Assembly: GCA_025966315.1 (NCBI GenBank)
Contig: JAOPUZ010000042.1
Coordinates: forward strand, 124,001 to 188,000
DNA from: Frankiales bacterium
Lineage (GTDB): Bacteria; Actinomycetota; Actinomycetes; Mycobacteriales; Jatrophihabitantaceae
Direction: 5' to 3'
Length of the DNA stretch: 64,000 nucleotides
The notes under the pieces were generated by a model that was given only the letters and a program-made list of their open reading frames with translations, ran no database searches and had not been told where the DNA came from. Position 1 is the stretch's first letter, and each line of letters opens with the position of its first letter. Below are positions 51,431-60,642 of the stretch, piece after piece. The translations under genes and the position numbers were made by a program.

Positions 51431-52876
51431 ATGACCGCAGTAACCGAGAAACCGGGCGCGATCTCGGCGGTGGCCGACGAGCTGCCACTGACCATCACCG
51501 CCGCGGCCGCCGCGCTCCGGGACGGCACGCTGACCGCGGTGGCCTTGTTCGAAAAGGTGAAAGCCCGCGCCGACAAGCTGGACGCCGCGATGGGCACGTA
51601 CATCGTGCGGACGGACGAGGCGGCATTGGCCGCGGCCATCCAGGCCGACGCAGACTTCGCGGCCGGCATCGACAAGGGCCTGCTGCAGGGCATCCCGCTC
51701 GGCGTCAAGGACATCATCGCCACCTCGGACGCACCGTCAACGGCCCAGAGCCTGATCCTGGATCCAGCCTTCGGTGAGCAGGGTGACGCCGTAGTGGTGC
51801 AGCGGCTGCGGGCCGCTGGGGCGGTGTTGACCGGCAAGCTGACCACGATGGAGTACGCGATCGGAACGCCCGATCCGTCCAAGGGTTTCCCGACGCCGCG
51901 TAACGCGTTCGGGTTGAACTACTGGCCCGGCGGGTCGTCCTCAGGCACTGGCTCGGGCGTCGCGGCCGGCATGTTCCTGGGCGGCCTCGGGACGGATACC
52001 GGCGGCTCGATCCGGATGCCGGCGTCCTGGTCCGGCATCACGGGCATGAAGCAGACCTTCGGCCGGGTGCCCAAGTCTGGTTGTGTGCCGCTCGGTCTGA
52101 GCTATGACCACATCGGCCCGTTGACCCGTTCGGCCCGCGATGCCGCAGCGATGCTGGCCGTGCTGGCCGGTCACGACGAGTCCGATGCCTGCAGTGTGGA
52201 CCGTCCGGTGAACGACTACGTCGGTGCGCTGACCGGTTCGATGGAGGGCCTCAAGGTCGGCGTCGACACCTCCTTCCTGGACTGGCAGACCTGTGATCCC
52301 GATGTCGCGAGCCTGACCCGGGCCGCCATTGCGGTATTCAAAGACGCCGGGGCCATTGTCACCGAGGTCAAGCTGCCGTTCTGGGACGAGCTGTGCACGT
52401 CCACCATGGCCGGCCTGATCGCCGAGGCGCTGTCCTACCACCGCGGCGACATGATCGCCCGCTGGAACGACTACGGCTACGGCACTCGGATGGCCATCGG
52501 CACCGCGATGATGATGACCGCCGCCGACTTCGTACAGGCCCAGCGAGTGCGCCGGGTCGGGGTGCGCGCGGTCACCGAATTGTTCGGCCAGTACGACGTG
52601 TTGATCAACCCGACCTGCCTGGTACCGCCGCCACCGGTCGACAACCTCACGTTCGGCGAGCTGATTCCCTCGATCCTCACGCCGTACTGGAACGCCACCG
52701 GCAACCCGGCCATGTCGGTGCCGATGGGTCTCACGTCCGCCGGCCTGCCGGTCGGCCTGCAGATCGCCGGCCGCCCGTTCGAGGAGTCCACGGTGTTCCG
52801 CGCCGGGGACGCCTTCCAGTTGTTAACCGATCACCACCTGCAGGAATCCACCCTAGTTAAGGAGATGTTGGCATGA
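51431..52876 (+). CDS. Amidase-signature enzyme 4 (array copy)
   Basis: A 481-aa amidase; triad Lys93, cis-Ser169, Ser193. It reads LLQGIPLGVKD where others have LLHGIPLG, and GLSYDHIGPL where others have GFSYDHIGPM. The C-terminal part with NDYGYGTRMAIGTAMMM groups it with copy 59184-60638, while its MEYAIGTPDPSKGF segment is shared with 54657-56129. The stop overlaps the second small AtzG-like gene (ATGA). It begins two bases after the previous stop. Confidence 0.93.
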   Translation: MTAVTEKPGAISAVADELPLTITAAAAALRDGTLTAVALFEKVKARADKLDAAMGTYIVRTDEAALAAAIQADADFAAGIDKGLLQGIPLGVKDIIATSDAPSTAQSLILDPAFGEQGDAVVVQRLRAAGAVLTGKLTTMEYAIGTPDPSKGFPTPRNAFGLNYWPGGSSSGTGSGVAAGMFLGGLGTDTGGSIRMPASWSGITGMKQTFGRVPKSGCVPLGLSYDHIGPLTRSARDAAAMLAVLAGHDESDACSVDRPVNDYVGALTGSMEGLKVGVDTSFLDWQTCDPDVASLTRAAIAVFKDAGAIVTEVKLPFWDELCTSTMAGLIAEALSYHRGDMIARWNDYGYGTRMAIGTAMMMTAADFVQAQRVRRVGVRAVTELFGQYDVLINPTCLVPPPPVDNLTFGELIPSILTPYWNATGNPAMSVPMGLTSAGLPVGLQIAGRPFEESTVFRAGDAFQLLTDHHLQESTLVKEMLA

Positions 52877-53058
52877 GCCCCACCGCAGAAGAGACCGTGA
52901 CCGTCATGTTGGCGGCCGCTGGAATCACCGTTCCGGACGATGAGAAAGCCGAGTTCGTAGCGGCCTATCCCGCGTTCCGCGCCTCGCTCGATGCGCTGTA
53001 CGCCGTCCCGATGTCACATGAAGAGGAGCCGCAGCTCATCTTCAGCCCGTTCGTCTAA
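52873..53058 (+). CDS. Small AtzG/GatC-like amidase accessory protein (second)
   Basis: A 61-aa protein overlapping the stop of the preceding amidase by ATGA. Its two-helix pattern (TVTVMLAAAGITVPDDEKAE then FRASLDALYAVPMS) and its C-terminal EEEPQLIFSPF follow the DUF4089/AtzG style, with the conserved V-P and E-P-x-x-x-F-x-P ending. It is only weakly similar to the 72-aa protein at 46762, so the two may serve different amidases. It is followed by 153 bases that include a long hairpin. Confidence 0.62.
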   Translation: MSPTAEETVTVMLAAAGITVPDDEKAEFVAAYPAFRASLDALYAVPMSHEEEPQLIFSPFV

Positions 53059-53134
53059 ATCGCCGCGGTCGTCCAGATTTTGGGAGGAAAACAACTCCAT
53101 GACGCTGATTTCGCTCCCAGGATCTGGCGGGGCT

Positions 53135-53185
53135 GAACTTTTGAAGGGTTCTGCACCTATACGGTGCAGAACTCTTCAAAAGTTC
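53135..53185. repeat. Array hairpin element, copy 1
   Basis: Arms 53135-53157 and 53163-53185 (starting GAACTTTTGAAGG) pair over 23 positions with a single G-U type mismatch (53147 with 53173) and a 5-base TATAC loop. It lies between the second small gene and the next amidase. A closely related hairpin is at 63526-63574. There is no trailing T-run, so a simple terminator is unlikely. Confidence 0.85.
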
Positions 53186-53211
53186 GACGAGCGCGACGAG
53201 CCGGTGACCTT

Positions 53212-54660
53212 ATGACTGCCACCACGCCTTCAGTCGACGCTGCTGTCTCCCGGGCACCGGACGGTCTGCCGCTGACGATCACGGCCGCGGCGACGGCGTT
53301 GCGCGACGGAACGCTGACCGCGGTCGACCTGCTGGCGGCGGTGACGGCGCGGGCCGATCGGTTGGACGGTGTGCTCGGCACGTACATCACCCGGACTGAC
53401 GACAGTGCATGGGCGGCCGCGACCCGGGCGGACGAGGAACTCGCGGATGGTATCGACAAGGGGTTACTGCACGGGATCCCCTTAGGGGTCAAGGACATCA
53501 TCGCTACCGCGGACGCGCCGTCGACCGCGCAGAGCCTGATCCTGCGGCCGGAGTTCAGCGACGGTGCTGATGCCATCGTCGTGCAGCGGCTGCGCGCGGC
53601 CGGTGCCGTGCTGACCGGCAAGGTCACCACGATGGAGTACGCGATCGGCATGCCCGATCCCAGCAAGGGATTCCCGACCCCGCGCAATCCGTTCAGCCTC
53701 GACCACTGGACCGGCGGCTCGTCGTCCGGTACCGGCAACGGCGTGGCGGCCGGCCTGTTTCTCGGTGGGCTCGGCACGGACACCGGCGGCAGCGTTCGGT
53801 TGCCGGCCGCCTGGTGCGGGATCTCCGGCATGAAGCAGACGTTCGGGCGGGTGCCCAAGTCCGGCTGTGTGCCGCTGGGGTTCAGCTACGACAACATCGG
53901 CCCGATGACCCGTTCGGCCCGGGATGCCGCGGCCATGCTGGCGGTGCTGGCCGGCCACGACGAGTCCGATGCCTGCAGCGTGGACCGCCCGGTGGAGGAC
54001 TATGTGGATGCGCTGACCGGCACCATGGCGGGGCTCAGGGTCGGCGTCGACCTCAGCTTCCTCGATCGGCCCGCCTGCAGCCCGGACGCGGACGCCATGA
54101 TCCGGGCCGCGATCGCCGTCTTCATCGAGGCCGGCGCCTCGGTGACCGAGATTCGCCTGCCGTTGTGGGATGAACTGAGCCTGAGCACCCTGGCCGGCTC
54201 GATGGCCGAGGCGTTCGCCTACCACCGGGGCGATATGCAACAACGCTGGACCGACTACGGCCGTCCGACCCGGATGACCGTCGGCATGGGGGTGTTCGCC
54301 ACGGCCGCGGACTTCGTCCAATCCCAGCGGGTGCGCCGGGTCGGCGTGCGGGCGCTGACCGAGGTGTTCAGCAACTACGACCTGGTGCTCACGCCCAGCA
54401 GCCTGACCCCGGCCCTTGAACTGACCGGCATGGACTTCGACGAGCTGGCCGAGTCCGTCCTCACCATGTATTGGAATGCCTCCGGCTTCCCGGCGATGTC
54501 GATCCCGATGGGTCTGACCACCAGCGGGCTGCCGATGGGCTTGCAGATTGCCGGCCGCCCGTTCGAAGAATCCACCGTGTTCCAGACCGCGGACGCCTTC
54601 CAACTCCGCACCGACCACCATCTGGCCGAATCGCCAGTCGTATTGGGGATGATGGCATGA
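53212..54660 (+). CDS. Amidase-signature enzyme 5 (array copy)
   Basis: A 482-aa amidase; triad Lys94, cis-Ser170, Ser194. This is the first copy with SYDNIGPM (Asn for His). It has RPACSPDADAMIRAA in the region where the others have CDPDVA, and MYWNASGFPAM instead of PYWNATGNPAM near the C-terminus. It does not overlap its upstream neighbour but follows the hairpin by 26 bases. The start ATG 53212 has GACCTT before it and matches the paralogues' N-termini; the frame extends to 53164 within the hairpin and is not used. Confidence 0.93.
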   Translation: MTATTPSVDAAVSRAPDGLPLTITAAATALRDGTLTAVDLLAAVTARADRLDGVLGTYITRTDDSAWAAATRADEELADGIDKGLLHGIPLGVKDIIATADAPSTAQSLILRPEFSDGADAIVVQRLRAAGAVLTGKVTTMEYAIGMPDPSKGFPTPRNPFSLDHWTGGSSSGTGNGVAAGLFLGGLGTDTGGSVRLPAAWCGISGMKQTFGRVPKSGCVPLGFSYDNIGPMTRSARDAAAMLAVLAGHDESDACSVDRPVEDYVDALTGTMAGLRVGVDLSFLDRPACSPDADAMIRAAIAVFIEAGASVTEIRLPLWDELSLSTLAGSMAEAFAYHRGDMQQRWTDYGRPTRMTVGMGVFATAADFVQSQRVRRVGVRALTEVFSNYDLVLTPSSLTPALELTGMDFDELAESVLTMYWNASGFPAMSIPMGLTTSGLPMGLQIAGRPFEESTVFQTADAFQLRTDHHLAESPVVLGMMA

Positions 54661-56129
54661 CCACGATCGAAACAAGCATTGGCGCGACCACAGTCTCGGC
54701 GGCCGCGGACAGCATTCCGCTGACGATCACCGCGGCCGCGGCCGGCCTGCGGGATGGCTCGCTGACGTCGGTCGGGCTGGTGCAGGCGATGCAGGCCCGG
54801 GCCGACATCCTGGACGGCACCCTCGGCAGTTACATCGTCCGGACCGACGAGGCCGCACTGGCCGCCGCGGCGAAGGCGGATCGAGAGCTGGCGGCCGGCA
54901 TCGACAAGGGGCTGCTGCACGGAATCCCGTTGGGCATCAAGGACATCATCACCACCAGTGACGGACCGTCCACCGCGCAGAGCCTGATCCTGGATCCGCA
55001 GTTCGGCTCGGTCGACGGCAAGTACTCCGACGCCCTGGTCGTGACCAGGCTGCGCGATGCCGGTGCCGTGGTGATGGGCAAGCTGACCACGATGGAGTAC
55101 GCGATCGGCACACCCGATCCGTCCAAGGGATTCCCCACCCCGCGCAACCCGTTCGGCCTGGACTACTGGACCGGCGGCTCGTCGTCCGGCACCGGGAACG
55201 GCGTGGCGGCCGGCCTGTTTCTCGGTGGGCTCGGCACGGATACCGGCGGCAGCATCCGATTGCCGGCCGCCTGGTGCGGGATCAGCGGCATGAAGCAGAC
55301 CTTCGGACGGGTGCCTAAATCCGGCTGTGTGCCGCTCGGTTTCAGCTATGACCACATCGGCCCGATGACCCGTTCGGCCCGCGACGCCGCGGCGATGCTG
55401 GCGGTGCTGGCCGGTCACGACGAATCCGACCCGGCCAGCGTGGACGTGCCGGTGCCGGACTACCTCGCCGCGCTGACCGGCACCATGGAAGGACTCAAGG
55501 TCGGCGTCGATGTGTCCTTCCTGGACTCGGCGGCCTGCGATCCGGCCACCGCTGGCTTGACTCGCGCGGCCCTGGCGGTCTTCGTCGAGGCCGGGGCGAC
55601 GGTGACCGAGATCAAGCTGCCGCTGTGGGACGAGCTGTCCACCGCGATGATGGCCGGGATGGCCTCGGAGTCCTTCACCTATCACCGGCCGGACATGCAG
55701 TCACGCTGGACCGATTACGGGCGGCCGACCCGCAAGACCGTCGGCCTGGGCATGTTCATCGGCGCGGCGGATTACGTGCAGGCCCAGCGGGTCCGCCGGG
55801 CCGGCTTGCGCGCCATGGAAGCGGTGTTCGCCGATTACGACATCGTGCTGACGCCGACCAGCCTGGCACCGGCGCCACTGCTCGACGGCCTGGACTTCGA
55901 AGAGATGGTGCCGAGCGTGCTGACGCCGTACTGGAACTCGGTCGGCTACCCCGCGATGTCCATCCCGATGGGGCAGACCGCGGCCGGGCTCCCGATGGGA
56001 TTGCAACTGGCCGGTAGGCCCTTCGACGAGGCCACCGTGTTCCGCGCGGCGGACGCCTTCCAGCTCCGTACTGATCACCATCTGGCGGAATCGCCGGTAA
56101 TGCTCGACCTGCTGGCCGCCTCGTCATGA
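54657..56129 (+). CDS. Amidase-signature enzyme 6 (array copy)
   Basis: A 490-aa amidase, the longest of the array; triad Lys95, cis-Ser175, Ser199. It carries HDESDPASVDVPVPDYLAAL where most have SDACSVDRPVDDY; only 57724-59187 shares this VDVPVPDY variant. FIGAADYVQAQRVRRAGLRA and the closing LLDGLDFEEMVPSVL are also particular to it. It overlaps the previous stop (ATGA at 54657) and its own stop overlaps the start of the relic gene at 56126. Confidence 0.93.
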   Translation: MTTIETSIGATTVSAAADSIPLTITAAAAGLRDGSLTSVGLVQAMQARADILDGTLGSYIVRTDEAALAAAAKADRELAAGIDKGLLHGIPLGIKDIITTSDGPSTAQSLILDPQFGSVDGKYSDALVVTRLRDAGAVVMGKLTTMEYAIGTPDPSKGFPTPRNPFGLDYWTGGSSSGTGNGVAAGLFLGGLGTDTGGSIRLPAAWCGISGMKQTFGRVPKSGCVPLGFSYDHIGPMTRSARDAAAMLAVLAGHDESDPASVDVPVPDYLAALTGTMEGLKVGVDVSFLDSAACDPATAGLTRAALAVFVEAGATVTEIKLPLWDELSTAMMAGMASESFTYHRPDMQSRWTDYGRPTRKTVGLGMFIGAADYVQAQRVRRAGLRAMEAVFADYDIVLTPTSLAPAPLLDGLDFEEMVPSVLTPYWNSVGYPAMSIPMGQTAAGLPMGLQLAGRPFDEATVFRAADAFQLRTDHHLAESPVMLDLLAASS

Positions 56130-56274
56130 CGGCGGACCACTGGACCGACGGCGGATCCCGGGCCGGCCGTCCGACGAAGCCACCCTGTTCCGGGCTGCCG
56201 ACGCCTTTCCGCAACTGACCGATCACCATCTCACCGAGGCCCCCGTGGTCCTCCAGAGTCTGGGAGCCAACTAA
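56126..56274 (+). pseudogene. Internally deleted amidase relic
   Basis: The relic keeps a start ATG in the ATGA overlap with the previous stop and about 12 codons, then jumps to the last 33 codons of an amidase in another frame: from 56173 it reads DEATLFRAADAFPQLTDHHL followed by TEAPVVLQSLGAN and a TAA at 56272. AGRP just upstream is followed by loss of four bases, so the frame is broken as well. About 1.3 kb of the gene is gone. Its V-V-L-x-x-L-G ending is closest to that of copy 59184-60638. Confidence 0.9.
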
Positions 56275-56278
56275 CCCT

Positions 56279-57727
56279 ATGACGACTATTGCACTCCCGA
56301 AATCGGAAGTGGACGCGCTGCCGCTGACCATCACGGCCGCCGCCGCGGCACTGCGGGACGGGACCCTGACCGCGGTGCAGCTGCTGGCGTCGGTAACCGC
56401 GCGGGCTGACAAGCTGGACCGCACCATCGGGACGTACATCGTCCGGACCGACGAAGCGGCGTTGGGTGCCGCGACGAAGGCGGATGAGGAACTCGCGGCC
56501 GGGATGGATCGCGGCCCGCTGCACGGAATCCCGTTGGGCGTCAAGGACATCATCACCACCTCCGACGGTCCGTCCACCGCGCAGAGCCGCATCCTGCGCC
56601 CGGAATTCGGGACGGACGGGACCGGTGCGTACCAGGATGCACTGGTCGTCCAGCGGCTGCGCGCGGCCGGCGCGGTGATCACCGGTAAGACGACCACCAA
56701 CGAGTACGCGTGCGGAATGCCCGATGAAACCAAGGGATTCCCGTTGCCACGCAACCCGTTCGGGCTGGACTACTGGACCGGCGGCTCGTCGTCGGGCACC
56801 GGGAATGGCGTGGCGGCGGGTCTGTTCCTGGGCGGCCTCGGCACGGACACCGGGGGTAGCGTCCGGTTGCCGGCGTCCTGGTGCGGGATCTCCGGCATGA
56901 AGCAGACGTTCGGCCGGGTGCCCAAGTCCGGCTGTGTGCCCCTGGGGTTCAGCTACGACAACATCGGCCCGATGACCCGTTCGGCGCGGGATGCCGCGGC
57001 GATGCTGGCCATCATGGCCGGGCACGACGAGTCCGACGCCTGCAGTGTGGACCGGCCGGTGGATGACTACGTCGGCGCGCTGACCGGCTCGATGGAGGGT
57101 CTGAAGGTCGGCGTCGATCTCACCGGCCTGGAGTCACCGATCTGTGATCCGGACGTCGCCACCCTGACGCGGGCGGCCATCGAGGTGTTCAAAGACGCCG
57201 GGGCCATCGTCACCGAGATCACGCTGCCGTTCTTCAAGGAGCTGGACACCACCACCATGGTCGGCCTGTTCGCCGAGGCGCTGGCTTATCACCGCAAGGA
57301 TCTGCGCGAGCGTCAGCCGGTCTACGGGCGGTCCGCTCGCAGCGTGATCACCAAGGCAGCCATGGTGACCGCGGCCGACTACGTGCAGATGCAGCGGGTC
57401 CGCCGGGTCGGGGTGAAGGCGGTGACCGGGCTGTTCGCAACGTACGACCTCATCGTAAACCCGACCTGCCTGATCGTCGCGCCGTCGGTCGAGAGCCTGG
57501 TCTTCGGGCGGACGGCCGGCGCGGTGCAGACGTCGTACTGGAACGCCACCGGGAACCCGGCCATGTCGATCCCGATGGGCCGGACGTCGCTGGGACTGCC
57601 GGTCGGGCTGCAGCTCGCCGGCAAGCCGTTCGACGAGGCCACCATCTTCCAGGCCGCCGACGCCTTCCAGCAGTTGACCGATCACCACCTAGCCGAAGCC
57701 CCGATCGTGATGGAGATGAAAGCATGA
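56279..57727 (+). CDS. Amidase-signature enzyme 7 (array copy)
   Basis: A 482-aa amidase; triad Lys89, cis-Ser170, Ser194. It belongs, with 60643-62094, to a subgroup with RGPLHGIPLGVKD, TAQSRILRPEFG and an N-terminus MTT-x-x-L-P-x-S. Its C-terminal half (ADYVQMQRVRRVGVKA, YDLIVNPT, TSYWNATGNP) is instead of the 57724-59187 type, so it looks like a hybrid. YGRSARSVITKAAM is unique. ATG 56279 begins four bases after the relic's stop. Confidence 0.93.
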   Translation: MTTIALPKSEVDALPLTITAAAAALRDGTLTAVQLLASVTARADKLDRTIGTYIVRTDEAALGAATKADEELAAGMDRGPLHGIPLGVKDIITTSDGPSTAQSRILRPEFGTDGTGAYQDALVVQRLRAAGAVITGKTTTNEYACGMPDETKGFPLPRNPFGLDYWTGGSSSGTGNGVAAGLFLGGLGTDTGGSVRLPASWCGISGMKQTFGRVPKSGCVPLGFSYDNIGPMTRSARDAAAMLAIMAGHDESDACSVDRPVDDYVGALTGSMEGLKVGVDLTGLESPICDPDVATLTRAAIEVFKDAGAIVTEITLPFFKELDTTTMVGLFAEALAYHRKDLRERQPVYGRSARSVITKAAMVTAADYVQMQRVRRVGVKAVTGLFATYDLIVNPTCLIVAPSVESLVFGRTAGAVQTSYWNATGNPAMSIPMGRTSLGLPVGLQLAGKPFDEATIFQAADAFQQLTDHHLAEAPIVMEMKA

Positions 57728-59187
57728 CCACGACAGCCACCACCCCCACCACCGCCGACACGTCAGCAGCACCGGACGGCCTACCGCTGACCATCTCGGC
57801 CGCCGCCGCCGCACTGCGGGACGGCAGCCTCACCTCGGTGGCACTGACCCAAGCCGTGCAAGCCCGGGCTGACAAGCTCGATAGCGCGCTGGGCACCTTC
57901 ATCGGTCGCTACAACGAGACGGCGCTCGCCGCCGCGGCGAAGGCGGACGAGGAGCTGGCGGCCGGCGTCGACAAGGGCCTGCTGCACGGCATCCCGTTGG
58001 GCATCAAGGACATCATCGCCACCTCCGACGGTCCGTCCACCGCCCAGAGCCTGGTGCTGCGGCCGGAATTCGGCCAGTTCGAGGACGGCCGGCACGACGC
58101 GCTGGTGGTATCCCGGCTACGGGCGGCCGGCGGCATCATCACCGGTAAGGTCACGACCAGCGAGTACGCGTGCGGCATGCCCGATGAATCAAAGGGATTC
58201 CCCACCCCGCACAACCCGTTCGGCCTGGACTACTGGACTGGCGGCTCCAGCGCGGGCACCGGAAGTGGCGTGGCGGCGGGGTTGTTCCTGGGCGGGCTGG
58301 GCACCGACACCGGCGGCAGCATCCGGATCCCGGCGTCCTGGTGCGGGATCAGCGGCATGATGCAAACCTTCGGGCGGGTGCCTAAGTCCGGGTGTGTGCC
58401 GCTCGGTTTCAGTTACGACCACATCGGCCCGATGACCCGTTCGGCTCGCGATGCCGCCGCCATGCTGGCGGTGCTGGCCGGGCACGACGAGTCCGATGCC
58501 ACCAGCGTGGACGTGCCGGTGCCGGACTACGTCGCGGCCTTGACCGGCACCATGGAAGGCTTGAAGGTCGCGGTCGACCTGACGTCGCTGAGCTCACCCA
58601 AATGCGATCCGGCCATCGCCGAGCTCACGCTGGCCGCCATCGAGGTGTTCAAGCAGGCCGGCGCCGAGGTCACCGAGATCACGTTGCCGTTCTTCGCCGA
58701 ACTGGACACCACGGCGATGACCGGCCTGTTCGCCGAGGCGCTGGCTTATCACCAGACCGACCTGCAGAAGCGGTTCCTGGACTACGGCCGCAACACCCGC
58801 AAGATGCTCACCTCGGCGGCGATGATCACCGCCGCCGACTACGTGCAGATGCAGCGGGTCCGCCGGGTCGGGGTCAAGGCGGTGACCGAGTTGTTCGGCC
58901 AGTACGACCTGATCGTCAACCCGACCGGCATCATCGCCGCCCCACCGAACGGCGCGCTCGATTACGAGGGGCTGGCCGGCACGATCCTCACCTCGTACTG
59001 GAACGCCACCGGCAACCCGGCCATGTCGATCCCGATGGGGCAGAACGCGCTGGGGCTGCCGGCCGGCCTGCAGATCGCCGGCAAGCCGTTCGACGAAGCA
59101 ACGGTGTTCCAGGCGGCAGACGCCTTCCAACTGCTGACCGACCACCACCTGGCCGAAGCCCCGACCGTGTTGGAGATGCTCGCATGA
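57724..59187 (+). CDS. Amidase-signature enzyme 8 (array copy)
   Basis: A 487-aa amidase; triad Lys95, cis-Ser175, Ser199. The serine loop reads GGSSAGTG rather than GGSSSGTG, and the next segment GMMQTFGRVP has Met for the usual Lys, both near the active site. It has FIGRYNETAL where others have YIVRTDE. It shares VDVPVPDY with 54657-56129 and its C-terminal half with 56279-57727. Overlaps of ATGA at both ends tie it into the chain. Confidence 0.93.
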   Translation: MTTTATTPTTADTSAAPDGLPLTISAAAAALRDGSLTSVALTQAVQARADKLDSALGTFIGRYNETALAAAAKADEELAAGVDKGLLHGIPLGIKDIIATSDGPSTAQSLVLRPEFGQFEDGRHDALVVSRLRAAGGIITGKVTTSEYACGMPDESKGFPTPHNPFGLDYWTGGSSAGTGSGVAAGLFLGGLGTDTGGSIRIPASWCGISGMMQTFGRVPKSGCVPLGFSYDHIGPMTRSARDAAAMLAVLAGHDESDATSVDVPVPDYVAALTGTMEGLKVAVDLTSLSSPKCDPAIAELTLAAIEVFKQAGAEVTEITLPFFAELDTTAMTGLFAEALAYHQTDLQKRFLDYGRNTRKMLTSAAMITAADYVQMQRVRRVGVKAVTELFGQYDLIVNPTGIIAAPPNGALDYEGLAGTILTSYWNATGNPAMSIPMGQNALGLPAGLQIAGKPFDEATVFQAADAFQLLTDHHLAEAPTVLEMLA

Positions 59188-60638
59188 CATCCACCCAGAC
59201 CAGTACCGACGCCCAGTCGATCGCGCCGGACCACCTTCCGCTGACCATCACCGCGGCCGCGGCGGCGCTGCGGGACGGATCGCTCACGGCGGTTGCCCTG
59301 ACCCAAGCCGTCCAGGCTCGCGCCGACCAGCTCGACGAGGCCATCGGCACGTACATCGTGCGGACGGACGAGACCGCGCTCGCCGCCGCGGCGAAGGCGG
59401 ACGAAGAGCTGGCGGCCGGTGTCGACAAAGGGCTGCTGCACGGAATCCCGTTGGGTATCAAGGACATCATCGCTACCGCCGACGCGCCGTCCACCGCGCA
59501 GAGCCTGATCCTGCGGCCAGAGTTCAGCGACCAGGGCGACGCGGTGGTCGTGGCCCGGTTGCGGGCAGCCGGCGCCGTGATCACCGGCAAGGTCACCACG
59601 ATGGAGTATGCGGTCGGGCACCCCGATCCGTCCAAGGGCTTCCCGACGCCGCACAACGCCTGGAACCTGGAGCACTGGGCCGGCGGCTCGTCGTCCGGCA
59701 CCGGTAACGGTGTGGCGGCCGGCATGTTCCTCGGTGGCCTGGGTACCGACACCGGCGGCAGCATCCGGTTGCCCTCGGCCTGGAACGGCATCTCCGGCAT
59801 GAAGCAGACCTTCGGCCGGGTGCCCAAGTCCGGCTGTGCGCCGCTGGGTTACAGCTACGACCACATCGGCCCGATGACCCGTTCGGCCCGGGATGCCGCG
59901 GCCATGCTGGCCGTGCTGGCCGGGCACGACGAGTCCGACGCCTGCAGCGTGGATCGTCCCGTCGACGACTATGTGGCTGCGCTGACTGGTTCGATGGAAG
60001 GCCTGCGGATTGGGGTCGACCTGTCCTTTCTGGAGTCGGTGAATTGTGACCCGGACATTGCCGCCCTGACCCGGGCGGCAATCGAGGTCTGCACCGCGGC
60101 CGGTGCGATCGTCAGCGAGGTCAGCCTGCCGTTCTTCACCGAACTGCAGACCGCCACCGTGGCCGGTTTCTGCGCCGAGGCACTGGCCTATCACCGCAAC
60201 GACCTGGCCGCCCGCTGGGACGACTACGGCTACGGCACCCGGTTGGCCATCGGCCGCGGCATGCTGCTGACCGCGGCGGACTTCGTCCAGGCCCAGCGGG
60301 TGCGGCGGGCCGGACTGCGGGCACTGACCGACTTGTACGGCAGCGGTTTCGATCTGATGCTGACGCCGACCACGCTGGTGCCTGCCCCGAAGCTGGGCAG
60401 CCTGAGCTTCAACGGGATCGTGGGCGCGCTGCTGACCCCGTACTGGAACGCATCGGGCTACCCGGCCATGTCGATCCCGATGGGTCTCACCTCGGCTGGG
60501 CTGCCCGCCGGACTGCAGCTCGCGGGCAAACCGTTCGACGAGGCCACCGTGTTCCAGGCCGCGGACGCCTTCCAGCTGCGGACCGATCATCACCTGGTCG
60601 AATCCCCGGTCGTGCTCGGGATTCTGGGCGGGAAGTGA
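59184..60638 (+). CDS. Amidase-signature enzyme 9 (array copy)
   Basis: A 484-aa amidase; triad Lys93, cis-Ser169, Ser193. Special features are AVGHPDPSKGF, NAWNLEHWAGG, CAPLGYSYDHIGP (Tyr for Phe), ICTAAGAIVSEVSLPFF and DLYGSGFDLMLTPTT with an inserted Gly-Ser. The segment YGYGTRLAIGRGM is like 51431-52876. ATG 59184 overlaps the previous stop. The large frame from 58392 is not coding before this start. Confidence 0.93.
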   Translation: MTSTQTSTDAQSIAPDHLPLTITAAAAALRDGSLTAVALTQAVQARADQLDEAIGTYIVRTDETALAAAAKADEELAAGVDKGLLHGIPLGIKDIIATADAPSTAQSLILRPEFSDQGDAVVVARLRAAGAVITGKVTTMEYAVGHPDPSKGFPTPHNAWNLEHWAGGSSSGTGNGVAAGMFLGGLGTDTGGSIRLPSAWNGISGMKQTFGRVPKSGCAPLGYSYDHIGPMTRSARDAAAMLAVLAGHDESDACSVDRPVDDYVAALTGSMEGLRIGVDLSFLESVNCDPDIAALTRAAIEVCTAAGAIVSEVSLPFFTELQTATVAGFCAEALAYHRNDLAARWDDYGYGTRLAIGRGMLLTAADFVQAQRVRRAGLRALTDLYGSGFDLMLTPTTLVPAPKLGSLSFNGIVGALLTPYWNASGYPAMSIPMGLTSAGLPAGLQLAGKPFDEATVFQAADAFQLRTDHHLVESPVVLGILGGK

Positions 60639-60642
60639 TCCG

